DNA of 64,000 nt, from assembly GCF_014642075.1 (NCBI RefSeq), contig NZ_BMIK01000002.1, forward strand, positions 62,001-126,000, in the 5' to 3' direction. This DNA is from Parapedobacter defluvii. Lineage in GTDB: Bacteria; Bacteroidota; Bacteroidia; Sphingobacteriales; Sphingobacteriaceae. Position 1 is the stretch's first letter, and each line of letters starts with the position of its first letter. Under the pieces are notes generated by a model. The model did not search any database and had not been told where the DNA came from. It was given only the letters and a program-made list of their open reading frames with translations. Below are positions 18,325-27,898 of the stretch, in pieces. The translations under genes were made by a program, and so were the position numbers.

Positions 18325-21300
18325 ATGAATAAGAAACTACCTTTCAGCCTGCTATTGGGCGTATTTTTGCTTTTCTACTCTTGCAGGCAGCAAGACATCG
18401 TTGCCCCGCTGCGTCCGGAACCCAACAGTCATATTGTCGTTGTAGGCAATTCATTCGGCGTAGGGCTTCAAGAGCACAACTATTTTGAGACGTTATTGCA
18501 TATGAGTTTCCCGGAACAACACCTCCGGATGCGGAATTTGGCGTGGAGTGCCGACGAGGTGAATCTCCGCCCCAGGCCTCTGAATTTCGGAACGTTGGAT
18601 GAGCATCTGCAACAGCAGGAAGCCGATATTATTTTCGTATGTTTCGGGCTCAACGAAGCGTTCAAGGGGCTGGACAGCCTGGAGGGTTTCAAGCGCGACC
18701 TTCAGAATTTCCTTACCCATTTGCAGCAACAACAATACAACGGCGAAAAAGCGCCGCAAATCATTCTCGTGTCACCGATCGCCCATGAGAAACTGGGAGG
18801 TTTATTGCCGGATCCAACCGCGCACAACAAAAGCCTGAAAGCGTATACACGGGGCATGCGGGAAGTGGCCCATGAATTGGGGATTTCATTTATCGATCTG
18901 TATGAGCCCACCAGGAAGCTGATGAACCGTGCCGATGAACCGTTAACAACCAACGGAATCTATCTCAATGACCGCGGATACCGCGAGGTAAGTGAAATGA
19001 TGGCATCCGCCTTGGACTTTCCTGTAGCCAGCTGGGAGCGTACGCCTCACTCGGAGCAATTAAAGGAAGTGGTGAAAAAGAAAAACCAGCATTTTTTTTA
19101 TCGGTATAAAGCACAAAATGGCGAATATATCTATGGCAGACGGAAAGACTGGGCAGGCGGAGAAGCACTTCCTGCCGAATTGCAGGAAATTGACCGTATT
19201 GTGGTGCGGTTAGACAGCCTTGTCTGGGCGGGTAGTAATCCGCAGGGAACGGTCGATTTAGAAAAAGCAATCGCTATCACCAGCTTCAGGCAACGATCTG
19301 AAGAACATAAACACGTCCCGACCGACCCGAAAGACCTTGAAAAGGCTCAATCGCAATTTATACTGCAGGATGGTTATGAAATCAATCTGTTTGCCTCCGA
19401 ATTGGATTTTCCGATCGCCAATCCGGTATCGTTGACATTCGACCCGCAGGGAAGACTATGGGTGGCTACGATGCCCGCCTATCCGCACTACTTCCCCGGT
19501 AATCCGCCGGATGATCGCATCGTGGTGTTGGAAGATACCGACCACGACGGAAAGGCGGATAAACATACGGTATTTGCTGACAGCCTGTATCTTCCGTTGG
19601 GATTTGAGCTGGGCGATGGGGGGGTATATGTAACCCAGGCACCGGATATGATTTTTTTGCGGGATACCGATGGTGATGGCCGGGCAGACGACCGGAAGAC
19701 GCTTCTCAGTGGATTCGGAACGGAGGATTCGCATCATACACTCAATACGTACACGTGGGGTCCCGATGGAGCGCTGTATATGCATATGGGTACTTTTTTG
19801 CATTCCCAGATTGAAACGCCTTATGGGCCGAGGCGGGGAGCCTATGGCAATACTTGGCGGTTTGAGCCGCGGACGATGAAGCTGGATGAATACATTTCGT
19901 ATCCCTATGCCAACCCTTGGGGAAGTGTATTCACGCGGGATGGTACGCATCTGATTGCGGACGTATCTACGGGTATGAACTATTTCGCCCCGCCACTTAC
20001 GGTAGCCATCGACTACCCAAAAAAACACATGGGCATGAAGGATTTCCTGACTTCTTCGGCCAAACCTAAAACCTGCGGGATGGCTGTCGTATCCAGCCGG
20101 GCTTTCCCCGAAAATGCGCAGGGAAATGTACTTTTTAACACATTTATCGGATTCCAGGGAATTCGCCAGCATACGGTAACAGAGGAGGGAAGTGGCATCG
20201 TAGGGCATGAAATTGAACCACTTCTGCAGTCTACTGATCCGAATTTCCGTCCGGTGGGCCTTAAATTCGGTCCCGATGGTGCGCTTTATGTACTCGATTG
20301 GTACGATCCGATTATTCAGCACGGCGAGCAGAATTTCAGGGATTCGCTACGGGACCATTCCCGCGGGCGGATCTGGAGGATAACGTATAAGGGCAAAGAT
20401 GTGCTGCCTGTGACTGACCTTAGCCGATTAACTGTCAGCGAATTACTCGAACAACTGAAGGTCTATGAAGACGGAGTGCGTTACCGTACCCGCATGCAGC
20501 TCCGGGAATTTACGGCTGATGAGGTCTTACCCGCTGTTGAAAAGTGGCTGGCCGGATTGGATGAGAATGACCCGGAAATCGACCAGCACCGCTTGGAGGG
20601 GCTTTGGGTGTACCAACAGTTTAACCATCCCAATAAGGAACTATTGGATAACCTATTGAAAAGCGAGACGCCATCAGTCCAGGCTGCGGCTGTCCGTGTA
20701 CTGCTTTATTGGGCGGATGCCCTAACAGATGCCCAGGAGCGGCTCATTGTCCTGTCAAAGGATCCTTCACCACGGGTAAGGCTGGAAGCGGTGGCGGCGC
20801 TGAGCCACTTTGCATCCGAAGAGACCATACACGCCTTGCTGGCTGTTACCGATCAGCCTGTGGATGATTACATTGGATATGCGTTGATCGAATCTTTCAA
20901 GCACCTCAAGCCGGTTTGGATGGAGATGTTTAAAAAGAATAAAGACTTTCTGGCCAACGAACCCAAAAAGGCCGACGCATTGCTCCGGCCCTTGGCCTCA
21001 GCAGCCGAATTACAGGTGCCTGGTTTCATTATGGACGATCCTGACTATGCTCAATATGGAGTGGCTCCGTTATCCGCTGCGGATTTCGAAGCGTTGTCGG
21101 GTGTAGCCGCAGTCGAGCAGTTCCGTGAACGGCACCGGGAGCTGTTGAATCCGCAAACCGAGAAACGGGAAACTTCCCCCGATCTGCAGCCAAAGGACCT
21201 AGGAGAGATTGTCGTTCACCTATCGGCATTGCCCGGGAAAATGGCCTTTGATAAAGAAATTCTCACGGTAGTAGCGGGAAAATCAGTTTCGTTGATTTTC

Positions 21301-21582
21301 GAAAACCGCGACCAGATGGCACATAATATCGTCGTTGTAAAGCCCGGAAGCGAGGAGAAGGTCGGAACGGCCGCCGATGGTATGGCGGGTCTTCCGGATG
21401 GCTACGAAAAGCATTTCATCCCTCAGATGCCGGAAGTATTGTTTTCAACTCCGCTAGTCAACGCCGACGAAACATTTCAATTGAATTTTACCGCTCCGGC
21501 TAAGCCAGGAGATTATCCGTTTATCTGTACATTTCCGGGGCATTGGCGGGTGATGAAGGGAGTGATTAGGGTAACGGAGTAA
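18325..21582 (+). CDS. SGNH hydrolase - TIGR02604 dehydrogenase - cupredoxin fusion
   Basis: The protein has 1085 residues from the ATG at 18325, which gives a lipoprotein signal (LLLGVFLLFYSC). Residues to about 240 form an SGNH/GDSL-hydrolase-like domain with a first block VVVGNSFG (Asn in place of Asp), a third block FGLNEA, and a late Asp in YLNDRGYREV. The middle is a TIGR02604 dehydrogenase propeller (GRLWVATMPAYPHY, DTDHDGKADK) and HEAT-like repeats. The final 130 residues are a plastocyanin/azurin-like domain with type-1 copper ligands in MAHN, FICTFPGHW and the following RVMKG. No CxxCH heme motif is present, so copper replaces the usual cytochrome. It follows dgoK after about 80 bases. 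Confidence 0.85.
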   Translation: MNKKLPFSLLLGVFLLFYSCRQQDIVAPLRPEPNSHIVVVGNSFGVGLQEHNYFETLLHMSFPEQHLRMRNLAWSADEVNLRPRPLNFGTLDEHLQQQEADIIFVCFGLNEAFKGLDSLEGFKRDLQNFLTHLQQQQYNGEKAPQIILVSPIAHEKLGGLLPDPTAHNKSLKAYTRGMREVAHELGISFIDLYEPTRKLMNRADEPLTTNGIYLNDRGYREVSEMMASALDFPVASWERTPHSEQLKEVVKKKNQHFFYRYKAQNGEYIYGRRKDWAGGEALPAELQEIDRIVVRLDSLVWAGSNPQGTVDLEKAIAITSFRQRSEEHKHVPTDPKDLEKAQSQFILQDGYEINLFASELDFPIANPVSLTFDPQGRLWVATMPAYPHYFPGNPPDDRIVVLEDTDHDGKADKHTVFADSLYLPLGFELGDGGVYVTQAPDMIFLRDTDGDGRADDRKTLLSGFGTEDSHHTLNTYTWGPDGALYMHMGTFLHSQIETPYGPRRGAYGNTWRFEPRTMKLDEYISYPYANPWGSVFTRDGTHLIADVSTGMNYFAPPLTVAIDYPKKHMGMKDFLTSSAKPKTCGMAVVSSRAFPENAQGNVLFNTFIGFQGIRQHTVTEEGSGIVGHEIEPLLQSTDPNFRPVGLKFGPDGALYVLDWYDPIIQHGEQNFRDSLRDHSRGRIWRITYKGKDVLPVTDLSRLTVSELLEQLKVYEDGVRYRTRMQLREFTADEVLPAVEKWLAGLDENDPEIDQHRLEGLWVYQQFNHPNKELLDNLLKSETPSVQAAAVRVLLYWADALTDAQERLIVLSKDPSPRVRLEAVAALSHFASEETIHALLAVTDQPVDDYIGYALIESFKHLKPVWMEMFKKNKDFLANEPKKADALLRPLASAAELQVPGFIMDDPDYAQYGVAPLSAADFEALSGVAAVEQFRERHRELLNPQTEKRETSPDLQPKDLGEIVVHLSALPGKMAFDKEILTVVAGKSVSLIFENRDQMAHNIVVVKPGSEEKVGTAADGMAGLPDGYEKHFIPQMPEVLFSTPLVNADETFQLNFTAPAKPGDYPFICTFPGHWRVMKGVIRVTE

Positions 21583-21678
21583 ATTTAAAACCGGAAATTA
21601 GGGGTATAGCTGATTGATGAGCAATGGAAATAACGCGCCTATTCAAACAAAAAGCAAGGACAAATTGTCGATTTAGAG

Positions 21679-21718
21679 TTGGTTAGTTTCAGATTATTTC
21701 GCTAAATTTGATTTAGCG
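21679..21718 (+). promoter_or_regulatory. promoter with overlapping palindrome before the DUF1549 gene
   Basis: TTGG at 21679 and TAAATTTG at 21703-21710 fit the -33/-7 pattern with about 20 bases between. The -7 box lies inside a perfect inverted repeat, CGCTAAA (21700-21706), five bases, TTTAGCG (21712-21718). That would let a repressor block initiation. The ATG follows at 21738. The LacI-type regulator encoded at 27.9-28.9 kb is a possible but unproven ligand. Confidence 0.5.
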
Positions 21719-21737
21719 TACCCGTGTAAATTTAATT

Positions 21738-24086
21738 ATGAGGCATTTTCTTTCGTCAAAGTGGCTAATAGGCACGGCAATCGTCCTACTTATCGCGGCG
21801 TTGTCCGGATTTTTTTTCTCAGGACGGGGAGTCAGCGGTTTGGGCGGATCGATGCCGTTACCTGCGGTGGTTGATTACAATTTCCATATCCGGCCGGTCT
21901 TATCCGACAAATGTTTTGCCTGCCACGGGCCAGACAAGAATGCGCGTGAGGCAGATCTCAGATTGGATACCGAGGAAGGTGCTTATAAAGCATTGAAGGA
22001 AACCGCGGGCATGCATGCGATTGTTCCGGGCCATCCGGATCAAAGCGAGGCCTATCGCCGTATTACCAGTAACGACGAAACGATACGGATGCCGCCGGTG
22101 TCGTCAAACCTGACCTTGTCGGATTATGAAGTCCGGCTTATTGAACGATGGATCCGGCAGGGTGCGGAATATAAACCCCACTGGGCGTTCGTCCCACCCG
22201 AAAAGACGGAAATTCCAGAGGTCGATGACGACGAATGGCCGGTCAATGAGATCGATCACTTTGCATTGGCGAAGATGGAGATGATGGGATTTAAGCCTAA
22301 TCCAGAGGCCGATAAAGCCCATTTATTACGCCGATTGAGTTTGGATCTTACCGGATTACCTCCCACAGAGAAGCAATTGGAGCATTTTCTTGCCGATGAT
22401 TCGCGCGAGGCGTATGAACGTGTGGTGGATGAATTGATTGCCTCTAAGGCCTATGGTGAACGTATGGCTATGCATTGGCTGGATGTAGCCCGTTATGCGG
22501 ATTCTTACGGCTATCAGGATGATGATATACGCACACAATGGCCGTGGCGTGATTGGGTAATTCATGCTTTCAACCAAAACATGCCTTATGACCGGTTTGT
22601 AACCTGGCAGCTGGCAGGAGACATGTTACCGAATGCAACCAAAGAACAGTTGTTGGCTTCTGCATTTAACCGGAACCATAAGATCACGGAAGAAGGTGGT
22701 GTCATTGAAGAAGAGTACCGGGTAGCCTATGCAATAGATAAAACCAACACTTTCAGTAAAGGTATTTTGGGTATCACGATGGAGTGTGCTCAGTGCCACG
22801 ATCACAAGTACGATCCTTTCACGCAAAAAAATTATTTCCAGTTATACGCTTTTTTCAATAATTCCGCCGAAAAGGGACTGGAAGGGCTCGTCAACTCCGG
22901 CCCTTCTAAGACACCTCGATTAACCATCACGCAAGCGGATGTGGATAGCGTACTCCAGTTTATCAACAAAGCCGGTGACACGTCGGCGGTATCTGTATCG
23001 GTAATGGGCGAACTGGACGAGGTACGTCCTACCTACGTGCTTGACAGGGGTGTATACGATGCGCCTACCGAGCGGGTATACCCCGGTACGCCGGAGTCCA
23101 TTTTGACGTTTGACAGCACGCAGTATGCATCCAACCGGCTCGGGTTAGCCAACTGGGCATTCAGCAAAGAAAATCCGTTGACGGCAAGGGTGTTTGTCAA
23201 TCAGTTGTGGACAATGGTGTTTGGACGGGGGCTGGTAGCTACCGTGGCAGATTTCGGCAACCAGGGCGAACTGCCCAGTCACCCCGAATTACTGGATTGG
23301 CTGGCAGCTGATTTCCGAGATCAGGGCTGGGATGTGAAACGGTTAATGAAGCAACTGGTGATGAGTGCTACCTATCGGCAATCGTCCGTCGTGACGAAAA
23401 AACACTTGGCGGAAGATCCGGAAAATATCTACCTGGCACGGGCTAAACGGTTGCGCCTGCCGGCAGAATTTATACGGGATTTGGCATTGGCCAGCAGCGG
23501 ACTGCTTAATCCGGAAATCGGTGGTCCCAGCATAAAGCCTTATCAACCGGATGGAATATGGGAAGTAACCAGTTCGGGAAGAGGCGCGCTGTCCAATTAT
23601 GTGCAAGATCATGAAAATGCACTTTATAGGCGGGGCATGTATGTGTTTATCAAATTGACGGTGCCACCTCCCAATATGCTGATTTTTGATGCCAGCAACC
23701 GGGATATGTGCGAGGTAACCCGCCAACGTACCAACACCCCATTGCAGGCACTGGTGATGCTGAACGATCCCGTGATTTTGGAGGCATCGCGTGTGTTTTC
23801 CGGAAAATTGCTGCAGGAAGCACCGCAGGCGAAGCCCCGTGACCTGATCAACCACGCATTCCGGCGTATTTTAAGCCGGGACGCCAGTGAAAAGGAACTA
23901 AGTTCGTTGGAGTCCTATTATTCAGATGAACTGAAACGCTATCGTGAATCGCCAGCGGATGCAGAGGCGTTTGTAGCGGTGGGCGAAGCACCTCACGAGA
24001 AGACGGTGAATGTGGTTGAACAGGCGGCTTTGATGGCAGTCATTCACGGATTGTACAATTTAGAAGAAACGATTACACGGACATAA
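21738..24086 (+). CDS. PSD1/DUF1549-DUF1553 planctomycete-type cytochrome protein
   Basis: The protein has 782 residues. An N-terminal membrane anchor (WLIGTAIVLLIAALSGFFF) is followed by a planctomycete cytochrome C domain with CFACHGPDKN (first Cys at residue 59). Then come DUF1549, with DLTGLPPT, DVARYADSYGYQDDD and MECAQCHDHKYDPF (a second CxxCH), and DUF1553, with TARVFVNQLW and NTPLQALVMLND. These proteins are abundant in Planctomycetes beside sulfatases and DUF1501 proteins. Their chemistry is unproven. It is followed 42 bases later by a DUF1501 gene, the usual partner. Confidence 0.92.
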   Translation: MRHFLSSKWLIGTAIVLLIAALSGFFFSGRGVSGLGGSMPLPAVVDYNFHIRPVLSDKCFACHGPDKNAREADLRLDTEEGAYKALKETAGMHAIVPGHPDQSEAYRRITSNDETIRMPPVSSNLTLSDYEVRLIERWIRQGAEYKPHWAFVPPEKTEIPEVDDDEWPVNEIDHFALAKMEMMGFKPNPEADKAHLLRRLSLDLTGLPPTEKQLEHFLADDSREAYERVVDELIASKAYGERMAMHWLDVARYADSYGYQDDDIRTQWPWRDWVIHAFNQNMPYDRFVTWQLAGDMLPNATKEQLLASAFNRNHKITEEGGVIEEEYRVAYAIDKTNTFSKGILGITMECAQCHDHKYDPFTQKNYFQLYAFFNNSAEKGLEGLVNSGPSKTPRLTITQADVDSVLQFINKAGDTSAVSVSVMGELDEVRPTYVLDRGVYDAPTERVYPGTPESILTFDSTQYASNRLGLANWAFSKENPLTARVFVNQLWTMVFGRGLVATVADFGNQGELPSHPELLDWLAADFRDQGWDVKRLMKQLVMSATYRQSSVVTKKHLAEDPENIYLARAKRLRLPAEFIRDLALASSGLLNPEIGGPSIKPYQPDGIWEVTSSGRGALSNYVQDHENALYRRGMYVFIKLTVPPPNMLIFDASNRDMCEVTRQRTNTPLQALVMLNDPVILEASRVFSGKLLQEAPQAKPRDLINHAFRRILSRDASEKELSSLESYYSDELKRYRESPADAEAFVAVGEAPHEKTVNVVEQAALMAVIHGLYNLEETITRT

Positions 24087-24128
24087 CGGCAAGCTGATAG
24101 CCGACCGCAAACAGGAGAAATAAGTGGT

Positions 24129-25601
24129 ATGAAGAAAGACGGAATGTTAGAAAAAGAAGTTGAACAAGCCCGTTTATACGAAAACCGGAGGCAGTTCTTG
24201 TCGCGATTGAGTATCGGAATCGGTAGCGCCGCGTTGGGCTCATTGCTGATACCGGATTTATTTTCAGGTAAAGGAGGGGATAGCGATGGTCCCGCACCGG
24301 GAATTCCCCATTTTGCACCAAAGGCCAAACGGGTTATTTATCTTTTCCAGAGCGGAGGCGTGTCCCAATTGGAATCGTTTGACGGGAAACCTAAATTGCG
24401 TGAGATGATGGGACAGGATCTTCCTGAATCGGTGCGCGGCGGGCAACGGCTTACGGGGATGACAGCCGGTCAGGCAAGTTTCCCGCTGGTGGGATCTTAC
24501 TATGATTTTGCCCAGTATGGAAAAAGCGGTGCCTGGGTCAGCTCGGCGTTTCCGCACATGGCAAAAATCGTTGACGACCTTTGCATCATCCGATCGCTTC
24601 ATACCGATGCCATCAATCACGATCCGGCGATTACCTTTTTCCAAACGGGTGCCCAACAGGGGAACCGCCCGAGTATGGGTGCATGGCTGAGTTACGGGTT
24701 GGGTAGTGAAAATCAGAATCTTCCGGCTTTCTGTGTGTTGGTATCGAAAGGAAGGGGGAATGGACAGGGTGTTTATGCAAAACTGTGGACCAACGGGTTC
24801 CTGGATTCCGTGCACCAGGGGGTGCAACTTATGGGCGGACCAGATCCGGTGCTGTACCTGGGCAATCCGCCGGGAACGGATAAAGTGAGCCGCAGAAAGT
24901 TGTTCGATAAATTGGCCGAACTGAATCTTCTCCAGTTTGAGGCATTCGGGGATCCTGAAATTACGGCAAAGGTGCAGCAATACGAGATGGCTTACCGGAT
25001 GCAAACCTCTGTCCCTGAGGTTACGGACCTATCAAAAGAACCGGACCATATTGTTAAACTGTATGGTCCCGATTGCCTCGTTCCGGGTACCTATGCGGCG
25101 AACTGCTTGTTGGCAAGAAAATTATCTGAAAACGGTGTGCGTTTTGTGCAGCTCTATCATCAGGGATGGGATCAGCACGGCAATCTGCCCAACGAGATGG
25201 CCACACAGGCAAAAGATGTAGACCAGGCGTCGGCTGCTTTGGTAACTGATTTGAAACAACGCGGCTTACTGGACGAAACATTGGTCATATGGGGCGGCGA
25301 GTTCGGCCGGACCAGTTACTGCCAGGGAAGACTGGAGTTTAACAACTACGGAAGAGATCACCACCCCCGTTGCTTCAGCGTATGGATGGCTGGCGGCGGT
25401 ATAAAGCCTGGAATTGTATACGGCGAAACAGACGAGTTTAGTTACAACATTGTTAAAGATCCGGTGCATGTGCATGATTTTCATGCTACCATTCTTCATC
25501 AGCTCGGATTGAATCATGAGAAATTGACGTACCGGCACCTGGGGCGGCGTTATCGCCTTACCGACGTTGCCGGAACGGTGGTAAAAGACATCTTGGTGTA
25601 G
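24129..25601 (+). CDS. DUF1501 protein with Tat-type signal
   Basis: The protein has 490 residues. Near the N-terminus NRRQFLSRLSIGIGSAALG resembles a twin-arginine export signal, implying a folded, possibly metal-containing product. The mature part has the alkaline-phosphatase-fold DUF1501 pattern, with VIYLFQSGGVSQLESFDGK, TDAINHDPAITFFQTG, WDQHGNL and VIWGGEFGRTSYCQG. It also contains RDHHPRCFSVWMAGGG. Conserved His and Asp residues in these blocks suggest metal ligands. It always travels with DUF1549/DUF1553 proteins, as here. Function remains unknown. Confidence 0.93.
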   Translation: MKKDGMLEKEVEQARLYENRRQFLSRLSIGIGSAALGSLLIPDLFSGKGGDSDGPAPGIPHFAPKAKRVIYLFQSGGVSQLESFDGKPKLREMMGQDLPESVRGGQRLTGMTAGQASFPLVGSYYDFAQYGKSGAWVSSAFPHMAKIVDDLCIIRSLHTDAINHDPAITFFQTGAQQGNRPSMGAWLSYGLGSENQNLPAFCVLVSKGRGNGQGVYAKLWTNGFLDSVHQGVQLMGGPDPVLYLGNPPGTDKVSRRKLFDKLAELNLLQFEAFGDPEITAKVQQYEMAYRMQTSVPEVTDLSKEPDHIVKLYGPDCLVPGTYAANCLLARKLSENGVRFVQLYHQGWDQHGNLPNEMATQAKDVDQASAALVTDLKQRGLLDETLVIWGGEFGRTSYCQGRLEFNNYGRDHHPRCFSVWMAGGGIKPGIVYGETDEFSYNIVKDPVHVHDFHATILHQLGLNHEKLTYRHLGRRYRLTDVAGTVVKDILV

Positions 25602-25610
25602 CGCTTACCC

Positions 25611-27770
25611 ATGAAATCAATCCATACCGCCCTGCTTAACCTGCTGATTGCATTTCAGGTATTCATTGTTTTTTTCCTCCTTTTTGAGAGCAGGATTTAC
25701 GTGCCGGCATCGCTGCAGGTGCTGGGTCGGGCTCATCCTTTGTTGCTGCACTTCCCGATTGTGTTGTTGGTGCTTGCCTGGCTGCTCGGGTGTTTTGGAG
25801 AAAAGCTGGATATGGGGCAGGCGTTGGTCAAGCAGTTGGTATATACACTACTGCTGTTGACCGCCTGGAGTGCCGCGCTAACCGTCGTGGCAGGTTTATT
25901 CCTTTCCAAGGAAGGAGGGTATGAAGGCCCTGCTTTCCAATGGCATAAATGGACGGGGGTAGCACTGTGTTTTTTATCCGCCGGATTGCTGTGGTATCAC
26001 GAGCGGACAGCTGTTAAACGAACGAAATATCCCAATCTTTTCCGGATCGGATTGAGTGTTTTGTTGGTCGTATTAATGATGGCCGGTCATTTCGGTGCCG
26101 GGTTGACGCGCGGTGCAGATTACCTGTTTGAACCGGTACGCGGGAAAAAACAGAAAGCTTTGGATATCGAAATGGCGGTTGTGTTTCCCGATCTGGTCTA
26201 TCCGATCCTGGAAGCAAAATGCCTGAATTGTCACAGTCCGAATAAGGCAAAAGGAGGCTTGATACTCTCAGATACGACGTTGATGCGCCAAGGGGGAGAT
26301 AGTGGCCCGTTATGGGTAAGCAGCTCCACGGAAGAAAGCCTTCTTATTCAGCGCCTACTGCTGGATATCGGTCATGAGCATCATATGCCACCCAAGGGCA
26401 AACCGCAGTTGACCGATGAAGAGTTGGCATTGGTTCAAGCGTGGGTTGCATCCGGTGCAGATTTTGAGGTTCCCTTGTCATCCGTTCCTCCCGATGATCC
26501 GATTCATCGGTTGGCTGTAGCCGTTTATGGTGCTCCAAATACAGAAGCTTACGATTTTCCGGCTGCAGATGCCGGAACGGTAGCCGGATTGAACAGTCCG
26601 TATCGGGTTGTTAAACCGATCGCGTTGGGGATGCCTGCTTTGACCGTAGGCTTCTATGGAAAAACCGCTTTCACCGAGCAATCGCTGAGCGAATTAACGG
26701 CAGTTGGTCTACAGGTCGTATCTATGTCGCTGAGCGGAATGCCGTTATCCGAAAAGGATCGGCAAACACTCGGAAATTTCACCAACCTACAAGAATTGAT
26801 ATTGAATGACACCCCGGTGGATGACCGGTGGTGTGAGACACTGGCGGCACTCCCAAAATTGCGTACGATCAGCCTGAGTGGTACGAAAGTAACAGAAACC
26901 GGGCTCGCGACCCTGTTGGCCCTGCCAAAGCTGAAGCAGGTATACGTATGGAATACCCAGGTCGGCACGGATGTGCTGGAGCGGCTGCAGCAGGAGCATA
27001 AAAATGTGACCATCGAACAAGGATACCGGGATGATGGCCAGACGATCCTTCCGTTAAACGCTCCCCTGATTAAGCCGGCTAGCAGTTTTTTTGAGGAGAG
27101 GGCTACAGTCACGTTAAGCCATCCGGTAGCTGGTGTTGAATTGCGTTACACGCTGGATGGAAGTGAACCCGATAGTACCCATGCACGTCTTTACAAGGAG
27201 CCTTTTACCATCGATGCCGCAACCGTTGTGCGGGTAAAAGGCTATAAATCTGGCTGGTTTTCCAGTGCGGAGACGTTAAAAGCCTTTCACCCCTCGGCAA
27301 ACCGTCCCGACCGTCTATTCCTGCTGGGTCCACCCAATCCAGGCTACAAAGGACGGGGTGCTGTGACCTTAGTCGATTTGGTAAGCGGGGGAGACAATCA
27401 CGCGGATGGCAAATGGTTGGGATTCTATGGTGAGCCGATGAATGTATCGTTCCATTTCGACGAGGCGATTCACATAGATACCATCGGTATCAGCGTAAAG
27501 CAGCAGTATGGTAACTATATTTATCCGCCAAAGGTCATTCAGGTATGGGGTGGTGCCGACTCCATCGGTGCACGCTTGCTTACCCGGGTTCAGCCGATAC
27601 TGGAAAAGCCAGAAAAAGCACCGGCAAGTCAACTAGTCAGCATACCTGCGGTCGGCGACGCAATCCGGTACCTGCGGTTAGTGGTTGAGCCGTTTGTTCC
27701 CATACCCCCGGGATATCCTGCTGAGGGAAACCCTGCCTGGATTTTTGTCGATGAAATCACCATAAACTGA
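25611..27770 (+). CDS. mosaic membrane cytochrome c with LRR-like and beta-sandwich domains
   Basis: The protein has 719 residues. About four membrane spans occupy residues 10-165, with the segment HPLLLHFPIVLLVLAWLLG resembling DUF2231. A planctomycete-type cytochrome c follows with CLNCHSPNKAKGG (first Cys at residue 204) and PKGKPQLTDEELALVQAW. Next comes a short leucine-rich stretch (LQELILNDTPVDDRW, LRTISLSGTKVTETG), then a chitobiase-type/Fn3-associated segment (ELRYTLDGSEPDSTHA). The end looks like a carbohydrate-binding beta-sandwich. It begins nine bases after the DUF1501 gene. I infer an electron-accepting membrane partner of the upstream proteins. Confidence 0.82.
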   Translation: MKSIHTALLNLLIAFQVFIVFFLLFESRIYVPASLQVLGRAHPLLLHFPIVLLVLAWLLGCFGEKLDMGQALVKQLVYTLLLLTAWSAALTVVAGLFLSKEGGYEGPAFQWHKWTGVALCFLSAGLLWYHERTAVKRTKYPNLFRIGLSVLLVVLMMAGHFGAGLTRGADYLFEPVRGKKQKALDIEMAVVFPDLVYPILEAKCLNCHSPNKAKGGLILSDTTLMRQGGDSGPLWVSSSTEESLLIQRLLLDIGHEHHMPPKGKPQLTDEELALVQAWVASGADFEVPLSSVPPDDPIHRLAVAVYGAPNTEAYDFPAADAGTVAGLNSPYRVVKPIALGMPALTVGFYGKTAFTEQSLSELTAVGLQVVSMSLSGMPLSEKDRQTLGNFTNLQELILNDTPVDDRWCETLAALPKLRTISLSGTKVTETGLATLLALPKLKQVYVWNTQVGTDVLERLQQEHKNVTIEQGYRDDGQTILPLNAPLIKPASSFFEERATVTLSHPVAGVELRYTLDGSEPDSTHARLYKEPFTIDAATVVRVKGYKSGWFSSAETLKAFHPSANRPDRLFLLGPPNPGYKGRGAVTLVDLVSGGDNHADGKWLGFYGEPMNVSFHFDEAIHIDTIGISVKQQYGNYIYPPKVIQVWGGADSIGARLLTRVQPILEKPEKAPASQLVSIPAVGDAIRYLRLVVEPFVPIPPGYPAEGNPAWIFVDEITIN

Positions 27771-27898
27771 CCTGAGTAAATTAACCGCCAGAAATCAGGT
27801 ACACCGTTTGAAAAGGTTAAAAAAACACATTTTGAATTATTTTTCAAGGGTTGCTGCCGCGTTTTGCGTTTGTGCAAATGAATTGGAGGCGGCTTTGA

